Below are positions 32,346-41,794 of a stretch of 64,000 nucleotides of DNA, piece by piece. The stretch is taken from positions 49,350,067 to 49,414,066 of the forward strand of contig CM060983.1 of the NCBI GenBank assembly GCA_030765065.1. Reading direction: 5' to 3'. The notes beneath the pieces are model-generated. The model was not told the DNA's origin. It ran no database searches and saw only the letters and a program-made list of their open reading frames with translations. Made by a program: the position numbers and the translations under genes. Within the stretch, counting starts at the first letter, position 1. Every line of letters starts with the position of its first letter. Origin of the DNA: Deroplatys truncata. Taxonomy: Eukaryota; Arthropoda; Insecta; Mantodea; Mantidae.

Positions 32346-33170
32346 ATATTCTATGTCTTCTTGCGTGTCACGTTTAGGATTCATTCTTTAATCTGTACTG
32401 ACGGAAAATAAATTCAAATATTTGTAGTAATGCAAGCAATTATGGACTTGTGTGACGTACTTCAAGATTTGTTTCCAACTAATCAGACATAATCTCCCGG
32501 AATCCACTCTGTACCCTATTTTATAGGAACAAAGGTACCGCGTACAACTTGAGGAGAATCCAAAAGCAAAGTGAATTTGACAGACGAAGGCTTTTTTTAA
32601 CTTCTGCAGCCCGAGTTCAAGTGGACGTTGGAGTCAAGGCATTTGAATGAAAACAGGATTTGACAGATAAAACTTAGGTAAGTTAACTTCTCCGGTATGA
32701 AATTTCGGCGTGTGAATAAAACATGGAAAGCCTTTCGTGTGGGGGTAGGTACCGGAAATTATTCACCGGGGTTGCCGCAACCCTTCTGATTAACTACATA
32801 CAGCTTGCGGAGAAGAACACGTCGCGGAGATTTAATATTTTAAAAGGAACCTCGTCACCGTCTACGTCATATCTATCTTCATGGAAATAATGCATCACCT
32901 TAATGATGCCGCCTGAACTTAGTGGCTTTTTGGGCAGCTTGAGAACAAATATAAACAAGATCCTAGGTCTAGAAAACCCCACCGTTAGCCCCGTTAACGT
33001 ATTTTCTTTCTAACGAGCACCACATCTGAAGCGGATTTACTTTCTATATGCCTCATCAAAGACAAGGAAATGTTTTAGGTTCAAGAATTCCACATGGAGA
33101 TGTTTAAGAGAGGTGCCCCTAGGTAGTAAACTGCCGCAAACACAGTAGTTGAGAAGTGCGACAAAACAAG
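32346..33170. other. No recognised feature
   Basis: Unassigned DNA after the R1b copy. No domain-bearing ORF, tandem repeat or match to other families was seen. Confidence 0.45.
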
Positions 33171-33174
33171 GCAA

Positions 33175-33360
33175 CACCGAACGAGATGGTTCAGGCTGTA
33201 AAATCTGCAGCCAGCATTTGGGAGATCCAGTGTTCAAATTACGTGTGCGATCAATCTGGCTGGGTTTTTCGTAGTTTTCTTCAGTAGTAGCCAAATAAAT
33301 ACCGGATTGGTTATTTAATACCACGACCCGAAAGCAATAGCAAAGATGAAAACACATGGA
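33175..33360 (+). mobile_element. tRNA-derived SINE (family P), degenerate
   Basis: CCGAACGAGATGGTTCAGGC resembles the head at 14304, and GGGAGATCCAGTGTTCAAAT is a decayed B box. GGTTTTTCGTAGTTTTCTTC and AAATACCGGATTGGTTATTT followed by AATACCACGACCC match the body at 14390-14455. It is followed after a few bases by a 5S-like segment. Confidence 0.65.
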
Positions 33361-33365
33361 ATGGT

Positions 33366-33470
33366 GGATGCTTGCCATGCCGGCCACGCAAGCGGTCGCC
33401 AAAGTTAAGCAGTATTGGGCTTGACACCTCTTGGACGCTTGTCCGCCCAAATCGGATTGCTGAGACCCAG
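33366..33470 (+). pseudogene. 5S rRNA-like segment
   Basis: GCGGTCGCCAAAGTTAAGCA then GTATTGGGCTTG aligns with the conserved animal 5S core (TCCGATCACCGAAGTTAAGC.. C.TCGGGC). TCTTGGACGCTTGTCCGCCC and AATCGGATTGCTG follow in the order of the 5S GGATGGGTGACCGCC and GGGTGCTG parts. The internal promoter C box is too changed for a functional gene. It lies directly after a tRNA-like SINE, so it may be part of a composite SINE or an independent 5S pseudogene. The resemblance is by eye. Confidence 0.55.
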
Positions 33471-33521
33471 CCAATGGCAGTTCAGAAAGCTAAACTCCGC
33501 ACATTGACAGTGTAATTGTAA

Positions 33522-33710
33522 TTGCTTCACGTATGGAAAGCCAATTTGAAGTAGGAGTTGTATTGTAGTTCAACTGTTGGGGAGCCGAACTTGTAGTAGT
33601 TGCAACCGCACGTATAGTAAACAGTTTCCGGTAGCCTTCGCCCCAAATGTACTTTCAGGTGGTCTTTGCCCCAAGTATAAAAAAAAATATTAACTTTGTA
33701 ATTTGACTAA
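33522..33710 (-). repeat. Family L terminal fragment
   Basis: The reverse complement has CAAAGTTAATATTTTTTTTT, CTTGGGGCAAAGACCACCTG, GGGGCGAAGGCTACCGGAAA and GGCTCCCCAACAGTTGAACT. This equals the last quarter of LTR-like copy A (about 3975-4160). Only the terminal part is present, as at 3106-3208. Confidence 0.75.
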
Positions 33711-33714
33711 GAGC

Positions 33715-34440
33715 TCTGTGGATACGTGACGAAGCAAAGTGGTATGCTACACTGGCTTCCACTTATGCCGTCCCCGCAGTTTGGGGAGGCATTCTACTGG
33801 CCTTCACGGCTGGATTATGTATCTATAGCATGAAGGAGGTGTACGTATGTGTCCGTTTACCTTTTCGAGCATGCACAGTTCCAGATTATTCTCATATTGT
33901 GACGTATGCAAGCATTGTTAAGTGCGTACGTGACCTTGGCCGCCTGGATCGGGTATTACGCAAGAGAGTGGTGGGGGTAAGCAAGCTTAGATAGCGTCCC
34001 ACGCCGAAGTAGCGTGGCTTGGCAGTCAGTGAGTAGAGTCGCAGCTAGCAGGCAGGTTGTGTTGTTACACGCTCCCCATACAGACATGTATGGCGTCCTC
34101 GCCGACGGACATGAAGGTAATGTAATCCCCTTTTATTTAATAAACCCCCTTGCCATCCATTTCTATTCTGTTTAATCTATCATAGTAGAAAGATCCTTCT
34201 TTCCATCAGAACCATGTAGGAATCCTTTTATTAGATATTCTATAATATTTTTCATTTAGCTGCGTCCCTTGTCGTGGCCTCGCCTTGTTTAAATTGTTAA
34301 CTTCCTGGTACCTTATTAGTGAGTCGCCCTACTTCCCATTGAGTATTTGTTTAGAGGTCACGACAATATCAATGTATAACTTTGAGCAATACTTACTCAT
34401 CATCACTTATATGTAATAACCGTGTTTAAATATAGTTGTA
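33715..34440 (+). repeat. LTR-like or unknown repeat shared with 47426-47700
   Basis: Shared landmarks: CTGGCCTTCA, GGTGT, GTCCGTTTACCTTTTCGAGC and CATGCAC at 33853-33885, then CCAGATTATTC, and TAACTTTGAGCAATACTTAC with GTGTTTAAATATA at 34378-34435. The middle here, absent from the other copy, holds a GC-richer segment and TTTTATTTAATAAACCCCCT, a candidate polyadenylation context. The first bases, TGTGGATACGTGACGAAGCA, match the long tandem unit at 14620. The class is uncertain. Confidence 0.5.
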
Positions 34441-34442
34441 GC

Positions 34443-34775
34443 TACACTTAAACCCCATTAAACCGGATATCACTTAATCCGGACGAACGTTTATAGTAGT
34501 ATGTAATTAAATTCAGGTTCAATGATTTTCAATTTTGCGGCTGCAGTGAACATCGTTGGACAATGCATGGAATAAAATCTTATAGGACAGCCATGCTGAT
34601 CTCGAGAATAAAGAAATTTAAACAAAAGACTACCATGAAGCACCGGGTAGGGGTGGAGACGAGTCCGTCACAGTTGAAGACGTTCAAGAGTGGCTTGACA
34701 ATGATAAGGGTGATCCAGGCCATCACATAATGAATGAAGAAGAAATTGTATATAGTGTGGCGTATTAATAATTTG
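34443..34775 (+). pseudogene. pogo/Tigger-like element: 5' end fused to transposase C terminus
   Basis: The left part has CACTTAAACCCCATTAAACC then GGATATCACTTAATCCGGAC, which resembles the CAGT..AACCCCG.TTA.CCGGAT end of Tigger/pogo elements. From about 34650 the frame reads ESVTVEDVQEWLDNDKGDPG then HHIMNEEEIVYSV, matching the acidic tail of Tigger/jerky-type transposases (DV..WL..D..DPG..I..DEEI). The DNA-binding and DDE domains are missing. The right inverted repeat was not found. This looks like a deletion derivative; recognition of the family is by motif memory. Confidence 0.55.
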
Positions 34776-34947
34776 GGCGTTACATTATTGTTCTACATTA
34801 TCATTACTAGACACATTGTTGTTTACCTCACTCTTGGCTGGTAGCTTTGCTAGTGATAGCGTCTGTCTCAGTTAGGATTCCGTGAGGAACGGACCGCGTG
34901 TGTAAGCCGGGCTTTGGATCGGCGGACATTTCCTTCCACCTTCCATT

Positions 34948-35782
34948 TTTACTTTCTCTACTACTTATAGTAACTAGGGGAAGTATTGTATTCCACCCAA
35001 AAATTTGATACCGAGATTTCATCGGAAATACATGTTTTGAGACCCCCTAAATCCAAAAATAAAGCATTTTTGAAAACATGTCCGTGTGTGTGTGAACAGC
35101 ATAACTCAGAAAGGAACAGTTGGATAAACACCAAACTTGGTATTTAGGTTCAGTATCCTCCAGAGATGCGACACGAAGGCTTTCAAGAAAATCCCCCCAC
35201 CACAGATTACCCTTTACATGGAACATTTTTCGAAAATTTTAATTTTCTCAAAAATGGTTCTAACGATTTTGATTAAAATATCATATGTTTAAGATGTTTT
35301 CATGACAAATGAAATGTATATCTCGAATTACCTGGGAATGCCTCCAAAAGCATTCTTCATTGTGAACGACTTTTGCTTAACTGGTAAACCATAAGAGATA
35401 GACAAAATTACTACACAAAAAATGTAGATCGCTCTAAAATACACAATTTATGTCATATACATTTTTTTTGTTGAGTGAACCATTTTCGAGATATTGCTTA
35501 GTAGTCCCTTAACTTTTCCAATACTTATACTTTTTCCCAAATGGAAATTCGTTATTCATTTTCTTTTTTGGTCCTGGTAATACAAAGAGAATGGAATACT
35601 CCACATAGAAACCATCTCTTAAAAGATTTGACTATCGCTTAAAACCTACCATATTCCCCTTGCACCTACAAGAAAATTAGCAATAAGATTAACATGAAGC
35701 ATATGGAGAATAAGCGTTTGTAAAAATAGTTTGTACATAAGTAGAGAAAATCATGTGAGTGTAACACATCAAAATTTTTTTT
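34948..35782 (-). repeat. R1 repeat, full-length reverse copy
   Basis: Starts TTTTACTTTCTCTACTACTT with ATAGTAACTAGGGG and ends AAGTAGAGAAAATCATGTGA then GTAACACATC. The palindrome at its edge is changed (CTACTTATAGTAA). The microsatellite is minimal, CCGTGTGTGTGTGAACAGC at 35082. It is followed head-to-tail by an R1b copy. Confidence 0.87.
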
Positions 35783-35783
35783 A

Positions 35784-36467
35784 TTAAAATAGCACATATT
35801 CAAGATATTTACACTACAAAATATATATCTTAAATTTTCTGGGAATAGCCTGTCAAATCATCTTCATTCGGAAAAAATCTATAGTATCTTGCATAACCGT
35901 AAACGTTAAGCGATAGACGCAGATGCCCTACACAAAAAATGCAGATCTCTCTAAAATATACAATTTATTTGAAATAACTTTTTTTTGTGGCATCAACCAT
36001 TTGTGAGATATTCGTTATTAAAGGCTCGCATTGTTCAATTCAGGTCCTGTCGATTTTCAGTTTTTTCTCGCGATGTCATGGAAAGAATATGGACTTCTTT
36101 TTTAGTTTAGCGTCCATTAATCAGTTAGATCATATCGAACGATGAATTAAATTGGTGAAATTATGCTCAAATGATCCGGGGTCCATAGAGGCAAATGTTA
36201 CCAGACATACGTCTTTTCAGGATAAGAGAATACCTCGAAAAAATTCTTATTCGTGCGAGTCACCCTAGACAAGATTCGAACACGGGACCTCTTGAATGCG
36301 AGGTAGACACGCACCATAGAGGCGGACAGCTATTTCTGGAAATGTTTATCTCGATTAAAATGAACTAGATAGGAAAATAAACCTTCTTAAGAATAATCTG
36401 TACACCCACTAATAAACGACAGACGGTAGAGAAAGTTATGTGAATGTAACACATCAGAAATTCTTTT
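35784..36467 (-). repeat. R1b repeat, reverse partial copy split by a SINE-like insert
   Basis: From ATATTCAAGATATTTACACT through AACGTTAAGCGATAGACGCA and TTTTCTCGCGATGTCATGGA to GGTAGAGAAAGTTATGTGAA then CACATCAGAAA. An unrelated block of about 210 bp interrupts it between TTAGCGTCCATTAA and GCTATTTCTGGAAATG; about 80 bp of R1b is missing at the same place. Confidence 0.75.
36118..36331 (-). mobile_element. tRNA-like SINE inside R1b
   Basis: The minus-strand head GCTGTCCGCCTCTATGGTGC then GTGTCTACCTCGCATTCAAG leads to AGGTCCCGTGTTCGAATC, a B-box-like motif. The left end (3' of the SINE) lacks a clear tail. Flanking R1b sequence has a deletion, so no target duplication is visible. Confidence 0.6.
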
Positions 36468-37195
36468 TAAGTAGAAAAGGGCGTGGAACATTATTTGTTG
36501 ATGGTGCAGACGAAGGGGGAGAGGAACAGCGACGTATGGTTACCGGAGTGTCCACAATACAGAAATGCTGATCAAGCGATAACAGTTAAAAGACCAGTTT
36601 TTAGAAAAATCGAGGATACCCACTCGCTGTCTTTTTCCGTTCCTCTTCAGCAGTGCACATAATCACCCAAGAAATGGACTATAAAAGGGAAGATCTATAG
36701 CCAGAGCCAGAAGGCGAGGTGATGAAAACAGCAGGGACATTCCTATTGGAATGGTATGCCCTTAGCACGCGTACTGCGCTATCAAACTCCAGTTGAATAG
36801 CTCCACGCAAGCTTGGGTTTTCTCAGTCTTTGAAAGTGAGCTGATTTATCGGTTACAACGTTTTGTTTTGAGCAAGCGTTTTTCCACTTCAGGCCATTGA
36901 AGTAAGTAACGGTGGCATGCCTGCTCCCTTGCCATTATGGAGCCCCAACGTTTAAATAAAAGATCATGTGCCCATGAAAAAGGCAAACTCCTCTCTCGCA
37001 CAACACAGGGTAAATAAAAAACCCGGATCCGGTTCAATATACACAGCCACCAGTGGTTGTCCCGCCAGTCAATATCGCCTGCTAGCACCATCAAATACCA
37101 CCAGTGTCACCGACCAAACCTCAAAAACACTGTTATTCTCTGAGCCACTTAACTAAGACTTTCAATTTCGGCTAGAACTTATTACTAAATTATTA
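36468..37195. other. No recognised feature
   Basis: Unassigned DNA before the 77-bp array. A minus-strand 82-codon ORF at 36846-37094 shows no known domain. Confidence 0.45.
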
Positions 37196-37198
37196 CTC

Positions 37199-37871
37199 TG
37201 CTCTCGTAGGGATAGTATGTGAAGTGTGTTACCATCACAGATTTATATCCACTATAGAGCAAAAGTTGGCAGGTCTGCTCTCTTAGGGATAGTATGTGAA
37301 GTGTGTTACCATCACAGATTTATATCCACTATAGAGCAAAAGTTGGCAGGTCTGCTCTCTTAGGGAGAGTATGTGAAGTGTGTTACCATCACAGATTTAT
37401 ATCCACTATAGAGCAAAAGTTGGCAGGTCTGCTCTCTTAGCGATAGTATGTGAAGTGTGTTACCATCACAGTTTTATATCCACTATAGAGCAAAAGTTGG
37501 CAGGTCTGCTCTCTTAGGGATAGTATGTGAAGTGTGTTACCATCACAGATTTATATCCACTATAGAGCAAAAGTTGGCAGGGATAGTCTCTTAGGGATAG
37601 TATGTGAAGTGTGTTACCATCACAGATTTATATCCACTATAGAGCAAACGTTGGCAGGTCTGCTCTCTTAGGGATAGTATGTGAAGTGTGTTACCATCAC
37701 AGATTTATATCCACTATAGAGCAAAAGTTGGCAGGTCTGCTCTCTTAGGGATAGTATGTGAAGTGTGTTACCATCACAGATTTATATCCACTATAGAGCA
37801 AACGTTGGCAGGTCTGCTCTCTTAGGGATAGTATGTGAAGTGTGTTACCATCACAGATTTATATCCACTAT
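37199..37871. repeat. 77-bp tandem array, about 8.7 copies
   Basis: CTCTCTTAGGGATAGTATG starts at 37201, 37278, 37355, 37432, 37509, 37586, 37663, 37740 and 37817, an exact 77-bp period. The unit continues TGAAGTGTGTTACCATCACA, GATTTATATCCACTATAGAG, CAAAAGTTGGCAGGTCTG. Very few differences occur: GGGAGAGT in unit 3, GCGATAG and CAGTTTTATA in unit 4, GGGATAGTCTC at the start of unit 6, and AAACGTTGG in units 6 and 8. The unit has no match elsewhere in the window. It ends within a unit at CCACTATA. It is homogeneous and therefore young. Confidence 0.96.
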
Positions 37872-38569
37872 ATATCATATGTGTGGCGAAATTCTTGGAA
37901 CAAGAGATATGGCGTTTAAAACGAGATCAACTCTCGTGATGTAAAGCTGTTTTGGTTCGATAGCAGTCATTTACAGTGAAATTACTTTCAACATGTTTTG
38001 CCTTACAGAAGGCAACGAAGCGTTTAAATGATATATCATATTGCTTTCTGGAGTTTTTGGGTACTATTTATAGTGTTATTCCTTCTGCTGCATTTGTAAT
38101 TTCACCTGGCTTTTCCATTTCAGTTTCTTCTGAGTTCATAATTGCCGCCTTATGTAGGTTATACACATAAAAGAATAACGTTTTAGATCAAAGAAAGCAC
38201 AAGGCTTTCCACCACAAGGTATAGGTTAACTCCACAACGAATTGCGGTAAGTTGAAGTATGACCATTTGTATTGTGAACAAATAATACGATCGTTATGAG
38301 AAATTAATCATATAAAAAGACATAATGAAAAGTAAACCTAATCAAACCAAGTCGAGCTATTAAACATTTGCAAATACAAAGGTAATGGCCATGTGACTGC
38401 ACTTGAAACCAAAGTGGGTCACAATGGAGTGCTATAAAGTTTTTTTATTGCACTAGTGCGGTAATGTAAAGCTTTTAGTTCGTATGCAGTATGTTAAAAG
38501 TTTTACTTTTAGGCCATGCTGTCAAAAAATAAACAAATAAAAATAAATAAAATAGAAAATAAATTTGAA
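37872..38569. other. No recognised feature
   Basis: AT-rich unassigned sequence after the tandem array. A 64-codon ORF at 37976-38170 has a hydrophobic character but no recognisable family. Confidence 0.45.
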
Positions 38570-38690
38570 GTACACTTTTGTTTTAAAAGTATCTACATTT
38601 TTTGTGTAGTAAGTACGTTTTCGTCTATCGCTTAAGATTTACCAGTTATGCAATACTATTCCGTATATCCTTTACGTATGAAAATGTTCG
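38570..38690 (+). repeat. R1b fragment
   Basis: CTACATTTTTTGTGTAGTAA, CGTTTTCGTCTATCGCTTAA and TTTACCAGTTATGCAATACT match the middle of R1/R1b in forward orientation. Both ends are lost. Confidence 0.7.
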
Positions 38691-39302
38691 TTATTTTTTA
38701 ATTTTTCAGCTATAACAATTTTACTTAAAGTATTAAGAGCCTGGAAACTAAAAGCACTTGTAACTTTGCAAGCCACCTTTAAGTACTATCTCGCAGTATT
38801 TGAGATTGCTTTGAGTCCATGATACATGAATCATGTTCGGGTAGCTGGTCAATGCACTGTAGTTTATGGACAGAGCGTCGGACGGAAAATCAAAGATACA
38901 TGGCTCGAAAACAGGTTAAGAATGACGAAATTTTCAAACCCGATTCAGGTCTTCCAACCTTGCATGTCCGCCAGTGTGAAAGGGATAATTATCATATGCA
39001 ATCCCACGAAAGGTTACAAATTATTCTGATGAAACTCGCAATCTCAAGTGGAATTTATTAAGACTATTCCATGAATAAAACGCAACATATTATAAGAATA
39101 AATAATAATTACCCTCTCACTTGCGTTGTTTAAACTCAAATCACCATTTTGTCAGCTATAAATCATGGCGTACAAAGTGAATGAGCAATTGAATGTATTA
39201 CAGAATACGACACAATGTTACCAACAGCGGGAATAAGAAAATATTTATATTTATCTTTAAATTAAGATAAGCTAAAATCAGAACGCAATAAAAACACAAA
39301 TT
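38691..39302. other. No confident feature; weak tRNA-like motif near 38840
   Basis: CGGGTAGCTGGTCAATGC at 38839 resembles an A box and ATGGCTCGAAAAC a poor B box. A decayed SINE at 38830-39060 is possible but weak. The remainder shows nothing. Confidence 0.3.
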
Positions 39303-39446
39303 TGAGAGTTGAAAGTTGAAGGAATCTGCTGGTTTTAGGCAATTGAAACTGAGGTTGATGTTGAGGTAGTAGGTTTTCGTAATGTATCCAGAGTTGATGA
39401 ATGTCTTAGCCTGTTGATCACTGCATACTGATACTATTAGGGTTGA
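39303..39446 (+). repeat. Short repeat shared with 27848-27975
   Basis: GAATCTGCTGGTTTTAGGCA, TGTTGAGGTAGTAGG and GATCACTGCATACTGATACT match the other copy. A SINE head follows immediately. It is about 15 bp longer than the first copy because of an insert around CCAGAGTTGATGAATGTCTT. Confidence 0.6.
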
Positions 39447-40015
39447 GTACTAAGCGGAATGGCTCACGCGGTTATGTCTGTGGCCCGCAATCGGGAAGTC
39501 CCGGGATCGATTCCCGACGACCGCCTACTCTAGCCTATGGGTTTTTCGTGGTGTCCCCTGGTCGCAATCTTCTAGCAGGACTCTTTTTCCTCTCATTTTC
39601 TGTACCCATCCTCTTCATTATCATCTGTTTCATGGCTGTAGGACCCGGCGACGGTTTTCGGCGGGTTGCGGCTGGGCGGCGGCTTGCGCTCTGTAAAGTT
39701 TTATTTCCAGGCGTCGCTGCGTACCGCTCAGTTACGTCCCTCCTCAGCGTGGGGCTCCGCTCGGGGGATCCTGGAGGCTTGTGGCTTGTGGGCAGGAGCC
39801 GGGCGGCGGCGGATGCGTTCTATCTAGAAACGTTAAGGACCGCGTCAATGCTTGCGCCCGTCTGGTCACCCTTCGGGTCTCTCCCTTCATCTTTCCTCCC
39901 AGGGTTCACGCTGGAAGCACAATGGGCCGATAGGCCTGCGTGCGGTGCTCCGCCCCGGTTCCGGGGGGCCCCTCTATTATACGTACCTTTACCTTTATCA
40001 CGGTTCAGTAAGGAG
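39447..40015 (+). mobile_element. tRNA-headed SINE with GC-rich body
   Basis: The head CTAAGCGGAATGGCTCACGC then GGTTATGTCTGTGGCCC gives an A-box-like region, and GGGATCGATTCCCG gives a B box. GGGTTTTTCGTGGTGTCCCC matches the body start of the other SINEs. The rest, 39640-40000, is the most GC-rich stretch of the window (GGCGGGTTGCGGCTGGGCGG and similar). A 241-codon ORF from 39443 starts inside the tRNA-like head and runs through it; it has no domain and is read as fortuitous. Where the SINE ends is uncertain. Confidence 0.5.
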
Positions 40016-40374
40016 CTGACATTTTATCCCATAAAATCAGACTCTTGTGACTTTAACAGTATTGATTTTAAGATAAACGAGCATGATTATTCGATATCAT
40101 TTGCTAAATATATTTGGGTAGTACTAAATACGCGGCGTATGAGTGGAATGGTAACACACAAAATTTAATTAATGCATTTGAACGATTCGGATGGTGTCGC
40201 AGTTCTCAATGGCTTGTGTTATCTTATTTACTGGGCACTTATTGTTTAATTATTTTTAAATTTGGGTTCTTTACCCTCCGGCTAGCTATTATAACTCAGT
40301 CGAGCACGTGTCTCTTTAGCAGGGTGTGTAAACGGAAAGGAGTTGTTACTAAAAGATAACACTAATAAAAAAAT

Positions 40375-40974
40375 CTGAATCTAGACTTTTATTGCCGTCA
40401 CGCTTAGTTAATAATTGATACATTTAATCTTTATACACGCCTGACTGAAACTGTGATATTTCCGAATGTAACTACAGTCGTTATAGTTGCCGCGCACCAA
40501 TTACTTCGGTACCTTACATTTTTGTAACTAACTGCACGTGCACCTCGTGAGAGATTCTTCAGAACTGTGCGACACTTGCTTATGGCTCGAGGATATATAC
40601 TTCTTCACCTCGAATTGCCTAAACATTATAATAGAGCTGCTATTGGTTACCAAATTGCGCCCACTTTAGCGTCTGTTTTGGTCAGCCAATCACTACTACT
40701 AACATATATACTCTAGGGCAGATATTCCCTCCATTTCTAAAAAGGGCACGCTACCCTGACGTCATTTGTTTATCTCTTCTTAGTGATAAACAACTTACCC
40801 CCTCGGTTTATTGTTACCCACTTCTATTGTCAGTTTCAGTGAGGCCGTGTGAACTTATTTCCTAACAATCCTTATGGCTAACAAACATCTAAAATCATGT
40901 ACATACAATAATATTAATTTACACTATAATCACTCTGGTATTCACAGCATGTTATAATATAAAATATTGCCTCA
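40375..40974 (-). repeat. LTR-like repeat, second type
   Basis: On the minus strand, 600 bp from TGAGGCAATATTTTATATTA to AAAAGTCTAGATTCA, with TG..CA ends. It holds AGAGTATATATGTTAGTAG as a TATA-like site near 40710 and GGCAATAAAAGTCTAG as a polyadenylation-like site near 40390. Its start shares TGAGGCA with family L, and it carries the equivalent ATATTATTGTATGTACATG segment, so it may be a distant relative. No target duplication was found. Confidence 0.5.
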
Positions 40975-40985
40975 ATGGCTATCTG

Positions 40986-41150
40986 AAAATAGAAGTCTTC
41001 TTTCATTTGGACTGAATATTATAGATAACTACGAAATGACAAAAACAAACCATATAAAAAATGTAAATCTCGCTCGAATAAAAAGGTTGTGTGAAATAAA
41101 ATGTGTGTAGCATTAGCCGTTTCCGAAATATGCTGTTGTTCTCTTGATTT
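40986..41150 (-). repeat. R1b fragment, diverged
   Basis: GAAGTCTTCTTTCATTTGGA, CATATAAAAAATGTAAATCT, GTGTGTAGCATTAGCCGTTT and CCGAAATATGCTGTT follow R1b order in reverse orientation. It abuts the LTR-like repeat. Confidence 0.55.
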
Positions 41151-41794
41151 TTTTGCGCAATTGAAGCAGTATTCTTTGAAATGTTAAGTGATTGTTCATT
41201 TGTCTCTCACGAGATCATACAAGCTGTACGTAGTAACTAGTATTTAATATTCGACGAATATGTATTGTACTAAGAGGGCCTAAATTAAAAAAATAAGCTT
41301 TTAAACTAATAACTAGTAGAATGAGTATTAAAATATGACACTAATAAGCACATACAGTCGTGTCATCAGATTTTTTATTTCTAGCACAGCCGGTTAGCTC
41401 CCTCCCTCTGTTCTTAGCAACCTTATGCTTTCAATTTTTCATTATGCTCTAGAATCTGATTACAGGGGGCCATGACGTGCTCTAATGAAAACACGGAGCG
41501 CAGAGCGAGAGTCAGATGTTTCGTGATCGCACCAACGTGTCCCGGTGATACTGAATGATGGGATATTAATGGACGTTGCATCCCCGCTAAACAGGGGTCG
41601 TCCACTAAGGTGAAAAATTTATAAAGAGGGAAAAACTGCCCGCCAAGTCTGCTGGACTGTGGGCGAGGATGACTTTAATGCACGGACTCTGGTGTGAAAT
41701 TGAAGTATCTATTATTCATAGAGCAATATATTTTATACAAACAGTCACAATGAAATTTTACTATTTAAAAATCAATTACAAAGTACCTTTATTA
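41151..41794. other. No recognised feature
   Basis: Unassigned. A 60-codon ORF at 41423-41605 on the minus strand shows no known domain. Confidence 0.45.

Noticed and set aside
33366..33470. Functional 5S rRNA gene
   Set aside because: Only the central core is recognisable; the internal promoter C box and the terminal stem are too altered, and there is no clear T-run terminator.
37199..37871. CRISPR-like array
   Set aside because: The 77-bp period has no alternation of constant repeats and variable spacers; the whole unit is conserved. The genome is eukaryotic.
39443..40168. 241-codon ORF, the longest outside the microsatellite
   Set aside because: It begins inside a tRNA-like head and crosses a GC-rich SINE body and its flank. 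No domain is seen, and stop codons are rare simply because of GC content.
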